Assembly (NCBI RefSeq): GCF_000025185.1 | Contig: NC_013720.1 | Location: 2,728,001-2,792,000 of the forward strand | Direction: 5' to 3' | DNA: 64,000 nucleotides | From: Pirellula staleyi DSM 6068 | Lineage (GTDB): Bacteria; Planctomycetota; Planctomycetia; Pirellulales; Pirellulaceae | In this document: positions 35,116 to 42,980 of the stretch, in pieces | Layout: every line of letters starts with the position of its first letter | Position numbering within the stretch: position 1 is the first letter of the stretch | Position numbers and translations under genes: made by a program | The notes under the pieces: model-generated | Seen by the model: the letters and a program-made list of their open reading frames with translations, nothing else | What the model was told of the DNA's origin: nothing | Database searches by the model: none

Positions 35116-35636
35116 TCGTGCGCGTCGTGCGTCGACGACGAGCAATCGCCATGGTGATTGCCATTGCGTTGCTTCTTTTGTTGTCGCTTATTTCGGCCAT
35201 CGTGGTTCGGCAAAGCATTGCCATGCTTGGTGCAACGGCGCGTCAGCTATCGCATCTTCAAGCAGAGCACTTGGCAACAGCGGCCGCCGATCGGGCGAGT
35301 CTCTTGCGCGAGGCTGATCCGGTGTTTGCCGGGGATACATGGAAGCCAACGACCTTCGACGATGAGCAGAGCCGCGCTTATCGACTGCAGGCCACCACGG
35401 CTATCAACGTCGATGACCGGGGAGCACCGCAGATCCAAATCACGATCGTGCGTGAAACGGCGAGTGGGCCAGTCACGCTCCTGTCAGTTCAGCGTCGCGT
35501 GATCGTTCGCACGAAGCCAGCTGACAGCGAAAACCCTAGTGACGACAAGACCGACGCGCCGGTCGAAAGTCCCCCACCCGAATCAACACCGAGCGAGAGC
35601 TCGGCGAGTGACAGCTCGACTAGAGCCAGTTATTGA
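35112..35636 (+). CDS. GspK/PilX-like minor pseudopilin, 3' end altered by IS
   Basis: The 174-residue protein has a basic leader (VRRRR) and hydrophobic spine AIAMVIAIALLLLLSL without Glu at position 5, as in GspK/PilX tips. The C-terminus is low-complexity Ser/Pro/Glu (about 145-170). The last five codons lie in or touch the left end of the insertion sequence: the stop TGA at 35634 is IS sequence. Removing the IS and one TA would continue the frame to 36677 across the start of the DUF1559 gene, so the ancestral end is uncertain. GspK is usually near 300 residues, so this is short for that family. Confidence 0.65.
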   Translation: MIVRVVRRRRAIAMVIAIALLLLLSLISAIVVRQSIAMLGATARQLSHLQAEHLATAAADRASLLREADPVFAGDTWKPTTFDDEQSRAYRLQATTAINVDDRGAPQIQITIVRETASGPVTLLSVQRRVIVRTKPADSENPSDDKTDAPVESPPPESTPSESSASDSSTRASY

Positions 35637-36481
35637 CTTTGTCTGTAGATTTTTGCGAGGAGTATGGTGAGGAAGGCGAGCCAGTGGAAGTTGGTGAGCG
35701 TGACGGTGAGTCTCTCATAATCACGCGCGAGACGGCGGAAGCGACTCAGCCAACCAAAGGTGCGCTCAACAACCCAGCGGCGTGGCAATAGGACAAAGCC
35801 TCGCTTGGTCTCGGTATGTTTTATAACTTGTAATCTTATCGAGGATGCTTCAGCCTGCTCGGCTGCTGCGGCGCCCGTATAGCCTTGATCGACGTACGCT
35901 ATCTCCACGTTGCTGCCCGTCACCTCTTGCACTCTCTGCGAGAGGATGGCGACTTGGTCGCGGTCTTGCTCATTGGCTGCAGTGATGTAAACCGCCAGCA
36001 GATTTCCCAGTGTATCGACGGCAATATTGGCCTTCGAACCCTTCTTTTTCTTCGCGCCGTCGTATCCCGCGCGGCCTCCACTTTCAGGAGTCGATTGCAG
36101 CGTTCGAGCATCCATGATCACAGCGGTTGGCTGTTCGTCACGTCCTTCCAAAAGACGCACCATCAGCCTGAGGTCTTGCGCAATTTCCTCAAAGACTCCC
36201 GCTTCGAACCAGCGTCGCATTTGTTGATAGACGGCCCGCCACGGAGGCATTTCATGCGGCAGGAAGTCCCACTGGATTCCTGTTTTCACCACGTAGCGCA
36301 TGGCGTTAAACTGGTCGCGCAGTGAATAGGCGCGCTGCGGCACATCCTCGCGCATGAGGCTTAAGTAAGGGAGCAGGAATTCCCACTCCGCATCCGTTAC
36401 GTCGCTGGGATACGACTTCCCTGTCGTGTGTTTCATCCCCTAACTACAGCAATTTCAAGCAGATAAGTCAATAACAGGCTC
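35623..36481 (-). mobile_element. 859-bp IS5-type insertion sequence
   Basis: Both ends match as inverted repeats: the left begins GAGCCAGTTATTGACTT (35623) and the right, read inward, GAGCCTGTTATTGACTT, one mismatch in 17. Each end is flanked by TA (35621-35622 and 36482-36483) with C before and G after, fitting an IS5-type TA target duplication in CTAG. It carries one intact transposase on the minus strand. It separates the pseudopilin-like operon from the DUF1559 gene. Intact ends and frame suggest a recent insertion. Confidence 0.88.
35630..36436 (-). CDS. IS5-family transposase
   Basis: The 268-residue DDE transposase is intact. An N-terminal DUF4096-like region reads YPSDVTDAEWEFLLPYL and IQWDFLPHEMPPWRAVY. 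Catalytic residues are the Asp in VIMDARTLQS, the Asp in VDQGYTG and the Glu in RWVVERTFGWL. It cuts and pastes the element that carries it. The ATG lies 45 bp inside the right end and the stop 7 bp inside the left end, so coding sequence fills the element. Confidence 0.92.
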   Translation of the reverse strand: MKHTTGKSYPSDVTDAEWEFLLPYLSLMREDVPQRAYSLRDQFNAMRYVVKTGIQWDFLPHEMPPWRAVYQQMRRWFEAGVFEEIAQDLRLMVRLLEGRDEQPTAVIMDARTLQSTPESGGRAGYDGAKKKKGSKANIAVDTLGNLLAVYITAANEQDRDQVAILSQRVQEVTGSNVEIAYVDQGYTGAAAAEQAEASSIRLQVIKHTETKRGFVLLPRRWVVERTFGWLSRFRRLARDYERLTVTLTNFHWLAFLTILLAKIYRQSQ

Positions 36482-36540
36482 TAGTGAACCACCCCTTAAC
36501 GAAACACCAGCTAATTCTGTGCTCCTCAGGAGAATATGCC

Positions 36541-37677
36541 GTGAAATGCCACCTTTCCATGCTGCGATCGCATGCCACTGTTCGCCGCGCGTTCACACTC
36601 GTCGAGTTGCTGGTAGTTATCGCGATCATTGGTGTTCTCGTTGCGCTTTTGCTCCCAGCTGTGCAGGCAGCACGTGAAGCTGCTCGGCGTAGCAGCTGCC
36701 AGTCGCATCTGGTGCAGATGATCATCGCCGTGCATCACTACGAGTCGGTTTATCAGCGTTATCCTGCGGGTACTCAGGAACCGAAGGGCCCGATTCTGAG
36801 TGCTCCTCCTGGAATGCATCACGGCTGGCTGATCGCGCTTATGCCGATGGTGGAACAACGCAATGTGTTCAGCGCGGTCGATCCGAATGTAAGTGTCTAT
36901 CACAAAAAACATATCCCAGTCGTCGATGCTTCGCTTCCACTCCTCCATTGTCCCTCGGCTCCCACTCCGGACACAGGATATAGCGACTACGCGGCCGTGC
37001 ATCACGATGTGGAGGCTCCGATTGATACCACCAATAACGGCGTCTTCTTCCTCAACAGTAAAGTGCGTTACGACGACATCACCGACGGTTCGAGCAATAC
37101 GCTCTTCCTCGGCGAAAAGATCACCGATGCATGGGATTTGCATTGGCTTTCCGGTACCCGCGCTACGCTTCGCAACACGGGTGTGGTTCCCAACTTTTTA
37201 AGCTTTGCCAACGGTGGCATTGTTCGTCCTGGCAATGGAATTGGCTTCCAAATGCCCAGCGACTCGAGCGGCTGGGGCGGAGGTGCTGGGATGCCCGGCA
37301 TGCTTCCTGGAGAATTTCCTCCTGAAGAAGGAACAGCCCCCGCAGACCCTGAAGAAGAGATGATGCAAGATCTGGTGATTCCGGTGATGCCTGGGGCGAT
37401 GCCACCGGGAGGCACCATGGGGATGCCTGGAATGCCAAGTGTTCCAGGAATGTCAGGTATGCCTGGCATGCCCGGTATGCAGGGGCCGGGACCACCCTTG
37501 CCGAATATTGGCCCAGGAAACCCGCTCTTTGTGGGTGGCTTCGGCAGTTCTCACCCAGGCGGCGCCATGTTTGTGCTTGGAGATGGATCGAGTCGATTTA
37601 TCTCCAATGGCGTTAACCCCCAAGTCTTCTCATTGCTGGGAAATCGCCGCGATGGATCGCTTCCGCAAAAGTACTAA
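36541..37677 (+). CDS. DUF1559 protein with prepilin leader and Gly-Met-Pro-rich region
   Basis: The 378-residue protein starts at GTG 36541, supported by AGGAGA 7 bp upstream; an ATG at 36559 is the alternative. The prepilin leader is [19 protein letters not shown], so the residue before the cut is Ala, not the usual Gly, with Glu at mature position 5. DUF1559 follows ([17 protein letters not shown]-terminal [15 protein letters not shown]). Between about residues 240 and 325 lies a segment rich in Gly-Met-Pro triplets, an insertion in the usual fold. DUF1559 proteins are abundant in planctomycetes and are probably pseudopilin-like surface proteins. It lies just beyond the secretion operon, separated by the IS. 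Confidence 0.85.
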   Translation: MKCHLSMLRSHATVRRAFTLVELLVVIAIIGVLVALLLPAVQAAREAARRSSCQSHLVQMIIAVHHYESVYQRYPAGTQEPKGPILSAPPGMHHGWLIALMPMVEQRNVFSAVDPNVSVYHKKHIPVVDASLPLLHCPSAPTPDTGYSDYAAVHHDVEAPIDTTNNGVFFLNSKVRYDDITDGSSNTLFLGEKITDAWDLHWLSGTRATLRNTGVVPNFLSFANGGIVRPGNGIGFQMPSDSSGWGGGAGMPGMLPGEFPPEEGTAPADPEEEMMQDLVIPVMPGAMPPGGTMGMPGMPSVPGMSGMPGMPGMQGPGPPLPNIGPGNPLFVGGFGSSHPGGAMFVLGDGSSRFISNGVNPQVFSLLGNRRDGSLPQKY

Positions 37678-37794
37678 GCAGCACTTCACTCCCTGCTTTG
37701 CAAGTGACCATTTCTCTGTGCAATGTGGTTTGAACTCTTTCTAGTAGCAGCCAGATTACTCTGCCCCATCACCGACCCACGCCCTATCCCAGCT

Positions 37795-38199
37795 ATGCCC
37801 AGTGGTCGCCAGCCCGACAAGAGAGCGGGGCGTGGATTCTCGATCACTTCGCTGCTGCTGTTAACGACTCTCGTCGCGTCGATCACTCCCATGGTGGTGC
37901 CGCTGATGCGCAAGTTGATCGAACGCCCGGTGATGATTCTGGAGGTCATCCCGATCTTTATCGCCGTATCGATTGCCATGGGGAAAGTTGGCTTGATGCT
38001 CGGACTGCACCAATATGATCGCTGGAATGCACTCTCCTACGGCGGGCTCGGACTCGTCGTGGGACTGCTGATCGCGCCGCTTGTGTTCCTCGAAGCAGAC
38101 GCCCTGGTTCAGGCGGCAATTGCGATTGTGTCGGGCTCGGTGATCATCGTCGGCTTTGCAGCTTTCGCCCGATCGCGCAGTCGTATACGGCCACGCTAA
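37795..38199 (+). CDS. Small membrane protein of unknown function
   Basis: The 134-residue protein has a basic N-terminus (SGRQPDKRAGR) and four hydrophobic segments (about 18-36, 46-64, 78-98, 108-126) separated by short loops. No motif was recognised. An upstream ATG at 37723 would add 24 residues including another hydrophobic stretch. It lies 117 bp after the DUF1559 gene and ends 33 bp from the converging metallochaperone gene. Codon use resembles the neighbours, so it is probably real. Confidence 0.55.
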   Translation: MPSGRQPDKRAGRGFSITSLLLLTTLVASITPMVVPLMRKLIERPVMILEVIPIFIAVSIAMGKVGLMLGLHQYDRWNALSYGGLGLVVGLLIAPLVFLEADALVQAAIAIVSGSVIIVGFAAFARSRSRIRPR

Positions 38200-38232
38200 A
38201 TTCTGATGATTCCCTGCGAACCACTCTGCTCG

Positions 38233-39492
38233 TCAGTTTTGACGAAAGTCGCTCGCGGCATCTTCTGAGGCATCTAGCTCCGACTCTTCCAATGCATCGG
38301 CAGGGAAGGGGTCGCTCAGCTGCTGCCAAGCTTCAGGACCGAGTTGCATCTCAGCGTCGGTGAGTAGCGCAGAATTCAAAAGTGCGGTTAAACCAGCAAT
38401 GTCGAGCTCGCTGCCAATGAAGACGAGTTCCTGACGACGATCGCCAAACTCTCCTTCCATCGTCGAGCGAATCGTGGCGAGATCTTGCTCGTCGTCGGGC
38501 CAATGTTCGGCAGGAGTAGCAGCCCACCAGTAACCACCTGCGGAAAACTGCAGACTGATCCCGGCTTGCGACCAGATGACACACAGGTTGTTACGTGTCG
38601 CCAGCCAGCAAAATCCTTTGCTCCGCATTACATGTGACATCTCTTCGCTATCGAGCACCTCTTGGAGTCGGGCTGGATGGAAGGGGCGGCGTGCATGAAA
38701 TGCAAAACTGACGATTCCATATTCGTCGGACTCGGAAGTCTCCTCGCCTCGCTCGGTGGCTAACCACTCGGCTGACGTCGCTGCTTTTTCAAGCGTGAAT
38801 CGACCGGTGCTCAGAACCTCGCTGAGCGGAATCTTTCCCCGCGTGCTACGAACGACGTGAGCATCGGGATTCAGCTTCCGCACCAATGCTTCCAGATGGT
38901 TAGCCTCTGCTGGACTGACGAGATCCATTTTGTTGAGGACGATGACGTTTGCGAACTCGACTTGATCGACCAGTAGATCGACAAGGCTGCGGCTGTCTTC
39001 CTCTCCGAGCGAAATTTCACGATCACGAAGATCATCGGCCGATGCAAAATCGCGAGGAAAGTTGAGCGCATCGACGACAGTCACCAGCGTGTCGAGTTGG
39101 GCGACATCGGACAGGGAACTGCCGGTTTCATCTTCGAAGGTGAAGGTCTCGGCGACAGGTAGGGGCTCACTGATGCCGGTCGACTCGATCAGCAGATAGT
39201 CGAAACGTCCTTCTCGGGCGAGTTTGTTTACTTCGATCAGCAGGTCTTCGCGAAGTGTGCAGCAGATACAGCCGTTGCTCATCTCGATGAGCTTCTCTTC
39301 GCCTCGAGTGAGTCCTGCGGTTCCTTGGGCCACCAGTTGAGCATCAATGTTGATTTCGCTCATATCGTTGACGATCAGGGCGACTCGCAGGCCTTCGCGG
39401 TTCTCGAGGACGTGCTTGAGCAGCGTGGTTTTCCCCGCTCCGAGGAATCCCGAAAGGACCGTGACAGGGAGTTTCTTCGTAGTCGTCGACAT
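38233..39492 (-). CDS. COG0523 metallochaperone GTPase (CobW/ZNG1-like)
   Basis: The 419-residue protein has a G3E GTPase core: Walker A GFLGAGKT (15-22), the metal-binding CxCC motif at 75-78 within GCICCTLREDLL, and ESTGISEPLPVAE. The C-terminal CobW_C domain has FHARRPFHPARL and a long acidic end. COG0523 proteins deliver zinc or other metals to client enzymes and are often induced by zinc shortage. The long frame upstream of ATG 39492 is rejected because the GTPase starts there. A dyad at 39582-39610 in the divergent upstream region is a candidate operator. The metal is not known for this member. Confidence 0.88.
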   Translation of the reverse strand: MSTTTKKLPVTVLSGFLGAGKTTLLKHVLENREGLRVALIVNDMSEINIDAQLVAQGTAGLTRGEEKLIEMSNGCICCTLREDLLIEVNKLAREGRFDYLLIESTGISEPLPVAETFTFEDETGSSLSDVAQLDTLVTVVDALNFPRDFASADDLRDREISLGEEDSRSLVDLLVDQVEFANVIVLNKMDLVSPAEANHLEALVRKLNPDAHVVRSTRGKIPLSEVLSTGRFTLEKAATSAEWLATERGEETSESDEYGIVSFAFHARRPFHPARLQEVLDSEEMSHVMRSKGFCWLATRNNLCVIWSQAGISLQFSAGGYWWAATPAEHWPDDEQDLATIRSTMEGEFGDRRQELVFIGSELDIAGLTALLNSALLTDAEMQLGPEAWQQLSDPFPADALEESELDASEDAASDFRQN

Positions 39493-39581
39493 GATCTTTT
39501 CTCGCTCGCCCCAATGGCTGTCTGCCGTCAAGCAGGCCTTGCTTCGGAGTATGACAGTAAAATAGTTGTGCTTGTGACACT

Positions 39582-39610
39582 CTATCGCATTTGCATTTGT
39601 GTTGCAATAG
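39582..39610. promoter_or_regulatory. Imperfect dyad upstream of COG0523 gene
   Basis: CTATCGCA (39582-39589) and TGCAATAG (39603-39610) match in 7 of 8 positions as an inverted repeat with 13-bp spacing; TTGCA/TGCAA (39591-39607) is nested in it. It lies 90 bp before the metallochaperone ATG and 88 bp before the NlpC/P60-like gene. A Zur-type site would make sense, but the sequence does not match a known Zur consensus. Confidence 0.3.
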
Positions 39611-39697
39611 CAGGTTTGTGCTTGCAATGGTGACCATGACCGGCGATCACAAGGATTGGGTGTCGCGAGCGAATAACAGGGAGAAGGAGAGCCGCGT

Positions 39698-40375
39698 ATG
39701 CAGGCCGCAATCATGCTGCTGGTGTTGGCGATTTCCCCCGCCGAGCTTCGAGGTGGGGAAGTCTTGGTGCTTGAGAATTGCAATAGCGTGGTGGAGGGTG
39801 CGACCGCTGGTGATACTGGGCATGTGGCCCTTGTGCTCCGTCGCGATACGGGGCTCTATGTCGCTGAAGCTGCGCCGGCTGAAGTCCGTGTGGTGGCGTG
39901 GGACGACTATTTGGCAGAGCTTGCCAAGCATCAAAATCGTCGCAAGAAAGACGAGCAAATGCGGGTGTGGCTCATCGCCCCTGATCAGCCATTATCGCGC
40001 GAGCAAAAGCTGGCGATCGAAGAGCACGTTGCGTCGCAAGTGGGCCGCCGCTATTCGGTGCTGGGCTATCTGGCGAGTTCGCCGGCCCAGGGTGTCCACT
40101 GCGCTCAGTTTACAGCGGAGTGTTTAACTAAGGCGGGACGTGTCGAAGGCTCCGACTGGCATCGAGTTTCTCCCACCAAGCTCGTCGCCCAACTCGATGC
40201 GAGCTATGGAGAAAAAATTCCCCTGGAACTGCCACCTTATGTGGTGAGTGGGACATGGTGCGAGCGAAGTTCCGCGCGCTGGCGAGAGATTGCCGCTTGG
40301 TGGCGCTGGTCGCTTGGAGAAGTGGCGACACTGCTGCACACCGGTCCACGCCCCGCATTTGGTTTTGCGTGGTAA
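39698..40375 (+). CDS. Permuted NlpC/P60 (YiiX-like) papain-fold protein
   Basis: The 225-residue protein has a short signal-like N-terminus (AAIMLLVLAISPAELRG), so it is probably exported. The His comes first (H42 in GHVALVL) and the Cys later (C135 in GVHCAQFTAEC), the circularly permuted order of YiiX/YaeF-type NlpC/P60 proteins. Members cut amide bonds in peptidoglycan or lipids; the substrate here is unknown. An AAGGAG Shine-Dalgarno lies about 8 bp before ATG 39698. It is transcribed divergently from the metallochaperone and ends 29 bp from a converging GT2 gene. Confidence 0.7.
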   Translation: MQAAIMLLVLAISPAELRGGEVLVLENCNSVVEGATAGDTGHVALVLRRDTGLYVAEAAPAEVRVVAWDDYLAELAKHQNRRKKDEQMRVWLIAPDQPLSREQKLAIEEHVASQVGRRYSVLGYLASSPAQGVHCAQFTAECLTKAGRVEGSDWHRVSPTKLVAQLDASYGEKIPLELPPYVVSGTWCERSSARWREIAAWWRWSLGEVATLLHTGPRPAFGFAW

Positions 40376-40404
40376 GGTGCTTGCGCGGATTCGATCAGCC
40401 CAAC

Positions 40405-41241
40405 TTACGCCGCGCGGCGAGCGTGATGCTCGGCCATTTTTGCAGGACAATTGCCCGCCTCATGCGGCTCGACATCGTCGAGAGCTCGCACATCCTGATA
40501 GGCCCAAAGTTTGGCCTCTTTCAGGAACGTGTAGTAGGCAATCAGGGAGCAAACAACGAGCCCCGCTTTGCCGTCGAGAATGCCGCCACGAATCAAATAG
40601 AGCTGCCAGAATCGAATGAACGAGTGTGTAAAAAGCTGATAAAACGACGACTTGCGTCCCTTCTCGTTCCAGTCGAGCGAGGCCCATGTGCTGTAGCGAT
40701 GCTGCCGCTGAATGAAGTGATCGAGATCAACGCACGTGTGATGCACGAGCTTGGATTTCAGCTTACCCACTTTTCCGGTCGAAACTTCAACGTTGGCATG
40801 CACGCGTCGGCTGAGATAGGTGCAAACATCGCGGCGGAATAGTCGCACTAGCGAGGCGGTCGACATGCCGCAGTACTTAATCGAATGCCCCAGAAAGTCG
40901 TTGGCTCGATTTAAGCTATAGCCATCGAACTCGGGCTCACCCTCGAGGATCGCTTTGATTTCTGCAGCTAGTTCCGGAGTCACTCGTTCATCGCTATCGA
41001 CGACCAAGACCCAATCGTTTTCTGCCTGCGGGATTGCCCAGTTTTTGAAATTCGCCGAGTTGATGTACTCTCGCTCGATGATTCGACAGCCGCCAACTTC
41101 TCGCACAATGTCGAGCGTGCCGTCGGTCGAGCCGCTATCGGCGACGAGAATTTCATCGGCGATGTCGCGAACCGATTCGATGCACGCGCGAATGTGGCGC
41201 CGCTCATCCTTGCACGGAATTAGCACCGTTAGTTTGGGCAT
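40405..41241 (-). CDS. Glycosyltransferase family 2 (WaaE-like)
   Basis: The 278-residue protein begins LTVLIPCKDE and has the nucleotide-sugar Asp motifs DSGSTDG (35-41) and DSDE (82-85), so it is a GT-A family 2 transferase. The C-terminal half (SFYQLFTHSFIRFWQLYLIRGG) with amphipathic helices resembles WaaE/KdtX-type lipopolysaccharide-core glucosyltransferases. It probably works at the cytoplasmic face on a lipid-linked acceptor. The ATG is the first residue of the fold. No other lipopolysaccharide gene is adjacent. Confidence 0.82.
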   Translation of the reverse strand: MPKLTVLIPCKDERRHIRACIESVRDIADEILVADSGSTDGTLDIVREVGGCRIIEREYINSANFKNWAIPQAENDWVLVVDSDERVTPELAAEIKAILEGEPEFDGYSLNRANDFLGHSIKYCGMSTASLVRLFRRDVCTYLSRRVHANVEVSTGKVGKLKSKLVHHTCVDLDHFIQRQHRYSTWASLDWNEKGRKSSFYQLFTHSFIRFWQLYLIRGGILDGKAGLVVCSLIAYYTFLKEAKLWAYQDVRALDDVEPHEAGNCPAKMAEHHARRAA

Positions 41242-41640
41242 GGCTATTTAGCTGCGAAGCTGATGCGGGAGGGGTCGGAAGTCCGTTTCCAATTCACCGG
41301 AGAAAGTACGCGTTAGGGGGCGTTCATGTCAACATCATGCTGCCTGCGGACAACGATCTTGCGGATCTCCTTACGAGCGTTCAGCTTCGGACTTGCATGC
41401 AGTCGCGCGATAGCACTCGCTGCTGTCGTACTACTTTCCCCACTCTGGTTTCCGTTGAAACCGCCCCGCCAACGGTGCTAAAGATTGCGAGTGCTACCGG
41501 CGTCGGCTACGATTCATCCACCTTCGCCATCCCATCCGTTGTGCCCCTCGGTGATGGAGTCAGTGGCCCGTTGTGGCCGTTGCTTCCTCATCAAGCACGT
41601 GCGAAGGAGGCCCCAATTTCCCACCGCCGGAGAATGTGTG
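41242..41640. other. Divergent intergenic region
   Basis: This 399-bp gap separates the GT2 gene (minus) and the PQQ-propeller gene (plus). It holds a perfect hairpin GGTTTC/GAAACC with 4-nt loop at 41447-41462. A frame at 41337-41777 crosses the gap but overlaps the propeller gene in another frame and has no recognisable domain. Promoters were not identified. Confidence 0.45.
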
Positions 41641-42924
41641 ATGTGGCGTTTCCTCCCCCGTCGGGCTTCGTCCGTTTTCGCTCTGCTGGCATTGGCTGGC
41701 TTGTTCGTGTCGTCGAGTGCAGTCACAGCACAAGATTGGACCCGCTTTCGTGGGCCCAATGGGAGCGGCGAAAGTGAAGCTGCTGGCATCCCTGCTAGCT
41801 GGACCCATGACGATTTGAACTGGAAGGTGGAACTGCCGGGCGTTGGGCACAGTTCGCCCGTTTTATGGGGCGATAGCATTTTTCTTCTGAGCGCCGATAA
41901 AGAAAAAGCAACCCGCTACGTCATCAGTCTGGACGCTAAAGCAGGAAAAACGAATTGGAAGCGTGAGTTCGCGGGAGAGCCGCACCACCTGCACGTTCGC
42001 AGCAGCTATGCCTCATGCACACCAGCGGTCGACGAGAAACATGTCTACGTCGCTTGGTCGGATCCCAACCGCACGACCCTGATGGCACTCGATCACACTG
42101 GTGCCGACGTTTGGAGCATCGACCTTGGCCCATGGGTCAGCCAGCACGGTTTCGGCACTTCCCCGATGCTCTACGAAGATCTGGTGGTAATCACCTGCTC
42201 GCAAGAGAACTCCAAACGGGCTGGTGATCCCGAGCCTAAAGAGAGTTTTGTCGTTGCTGTCGATAAGAACACCGGCAAGATTCGATGGCGTACCGATCTG
42301 AAACTCGACACCACCAGCTACAGCGTACCGTGCGTTCGAAAAGCTGCTGATGGTCGCGACGAACTTCTGATGTGCAGCACCGGCGAAGGAATTTTCGGGG
42401 TCGATGCCCTATCGGGAAAGATCAATTGGAACGAAACTGTTTTTAACATGCGTACCGTCAGCTCGCCTGTGCTCGTGGGTGGGCTTGTTGTGGGAACCAC
42501 AGGATCGGGTGGCGGCGGCAACTATGTCATCGCCCTCAAACCAGGTCCTCAGCCTGAAATTGCTTACGAAGTACGCAAGGAAGCTCCTTACGTTCCCACG
42601 CCCGTGGCGCGAGGAAACTTGCTCTTCCTTTGGAGTGATAAAGGGATCGTTCATTGCCTCAAGAGTGATACGGGCGAGGAAGTTTGGAAGAAACGGGTCG
42701 GTGGCGTGGGCTACAGTGGCTCGCCGATTCGGGTGCAAGACAAACTGATCTGCGTCGACGAAGCGGGACTTGTGGTTGTTCTCTCAGCGACCGATACCTT
42801 TGCTGAGCTCGCACGTATCGATCTGAAAGAAGAGTGCCGTAGTACGCCTGCGGTTTCGAACGGTCGGCTTTATATACGCACCATTTCGCACCTGTTTAGT
42901 GTGGGTGGCAAGACTGCTAACTAA
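41641..42924 (+). CDS. Secreted PQQ-like beta-propeller protein
   Basis: The 427-residue protein has a signal peptide (VFALLALAGLFVSSSAVTA, cleaved before QDW) and about seven PQQ/quinoprotein-like blades, seen as repeated TGK-I-W/DALSGKINW-like edges (LDAKAGKTNW, VDKNTGKIRW, VDALSGKINW, SDTGEEVWKK). The first strand RFRGPNGSG is typical of a large planctomycete family. No PQQ-ligand residues were evident, so the propeller is more likely a binding or scaffold protein than a dehydrogenase. The ATG at 41641 gives the signal peptide. A strong terminator overlaps the stop codon. Confidence 0.85.
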   Translation: MWRFLPRRASSVFALLALAGLFVSSSAVTAQDWTRFRGPNGSGESEAAGIPASWTHDDLNWKVELPGVGHSSPVLWGDSIFLLSADKEKATRYVISLDAKAGKTNWKREFAGEPHHLHVRSSYASCTPAVDEKHVYVAWSDPNRTTLMALDHTGADVWSIDLGPWVSQHGFGTSPMLYEDLVVITCSQENSKRAGDPEPKESFVVAVDKNTGKIRWRTDLKLDTTSYSVPCVRKAADGRDELLMCSTGEGIFGVDALSGKINWNETVFNMRTVSSPVLVGGLVVGTTGSGGGGNYVIALKPGPQPEIAYEVRKEAPYVPTPVARGNLLFLWSDKGIVHCLKSDTGEEVWKKRVGGVGYSGSPIRVQDKLICVDEAGLVVVLSATDTFAELARIDLKEECRSTPAVSNGRLYIRTISHLFSVGGKTAN

Positions 42925-42954
42925 GCATGATTTCGAAGGAAATCGTGCTGTTTT
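42924..42954 (+). terminator. Rho-independent terminator of the PQQ-propeller gene
   Basis: The stem AGCATGATTTC (42924-42934) pairs with GAAATCGTGCT (42939-42949) around GAAG, with one U-G wobble, and is followed by GTTTTG. The stem starts at the last base of the stop codon. It is the only hairpin in the window with a clear U-tract. Confidence 0.85.
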
Positions 42955-42980
42955 GAGAAGATTCGAGTCGCTCGCGCCAT

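Noticed and set aside
29359-35636. Tad pilus operon
   Set aside because: Tad has TadB/TadC with one T2SSF domain each and TadA-type ATPase, plus Flp pilin; the ATPase here is GspE/PilB-like and the pilin-like genes follow GspI-J-K order.
41337-41777. 146-aa frame overlapping the PQQ-propeller start
   Set aside because: It overlaps the signal peptide region in another frame, has no domain and no ribosome site; probably chance.
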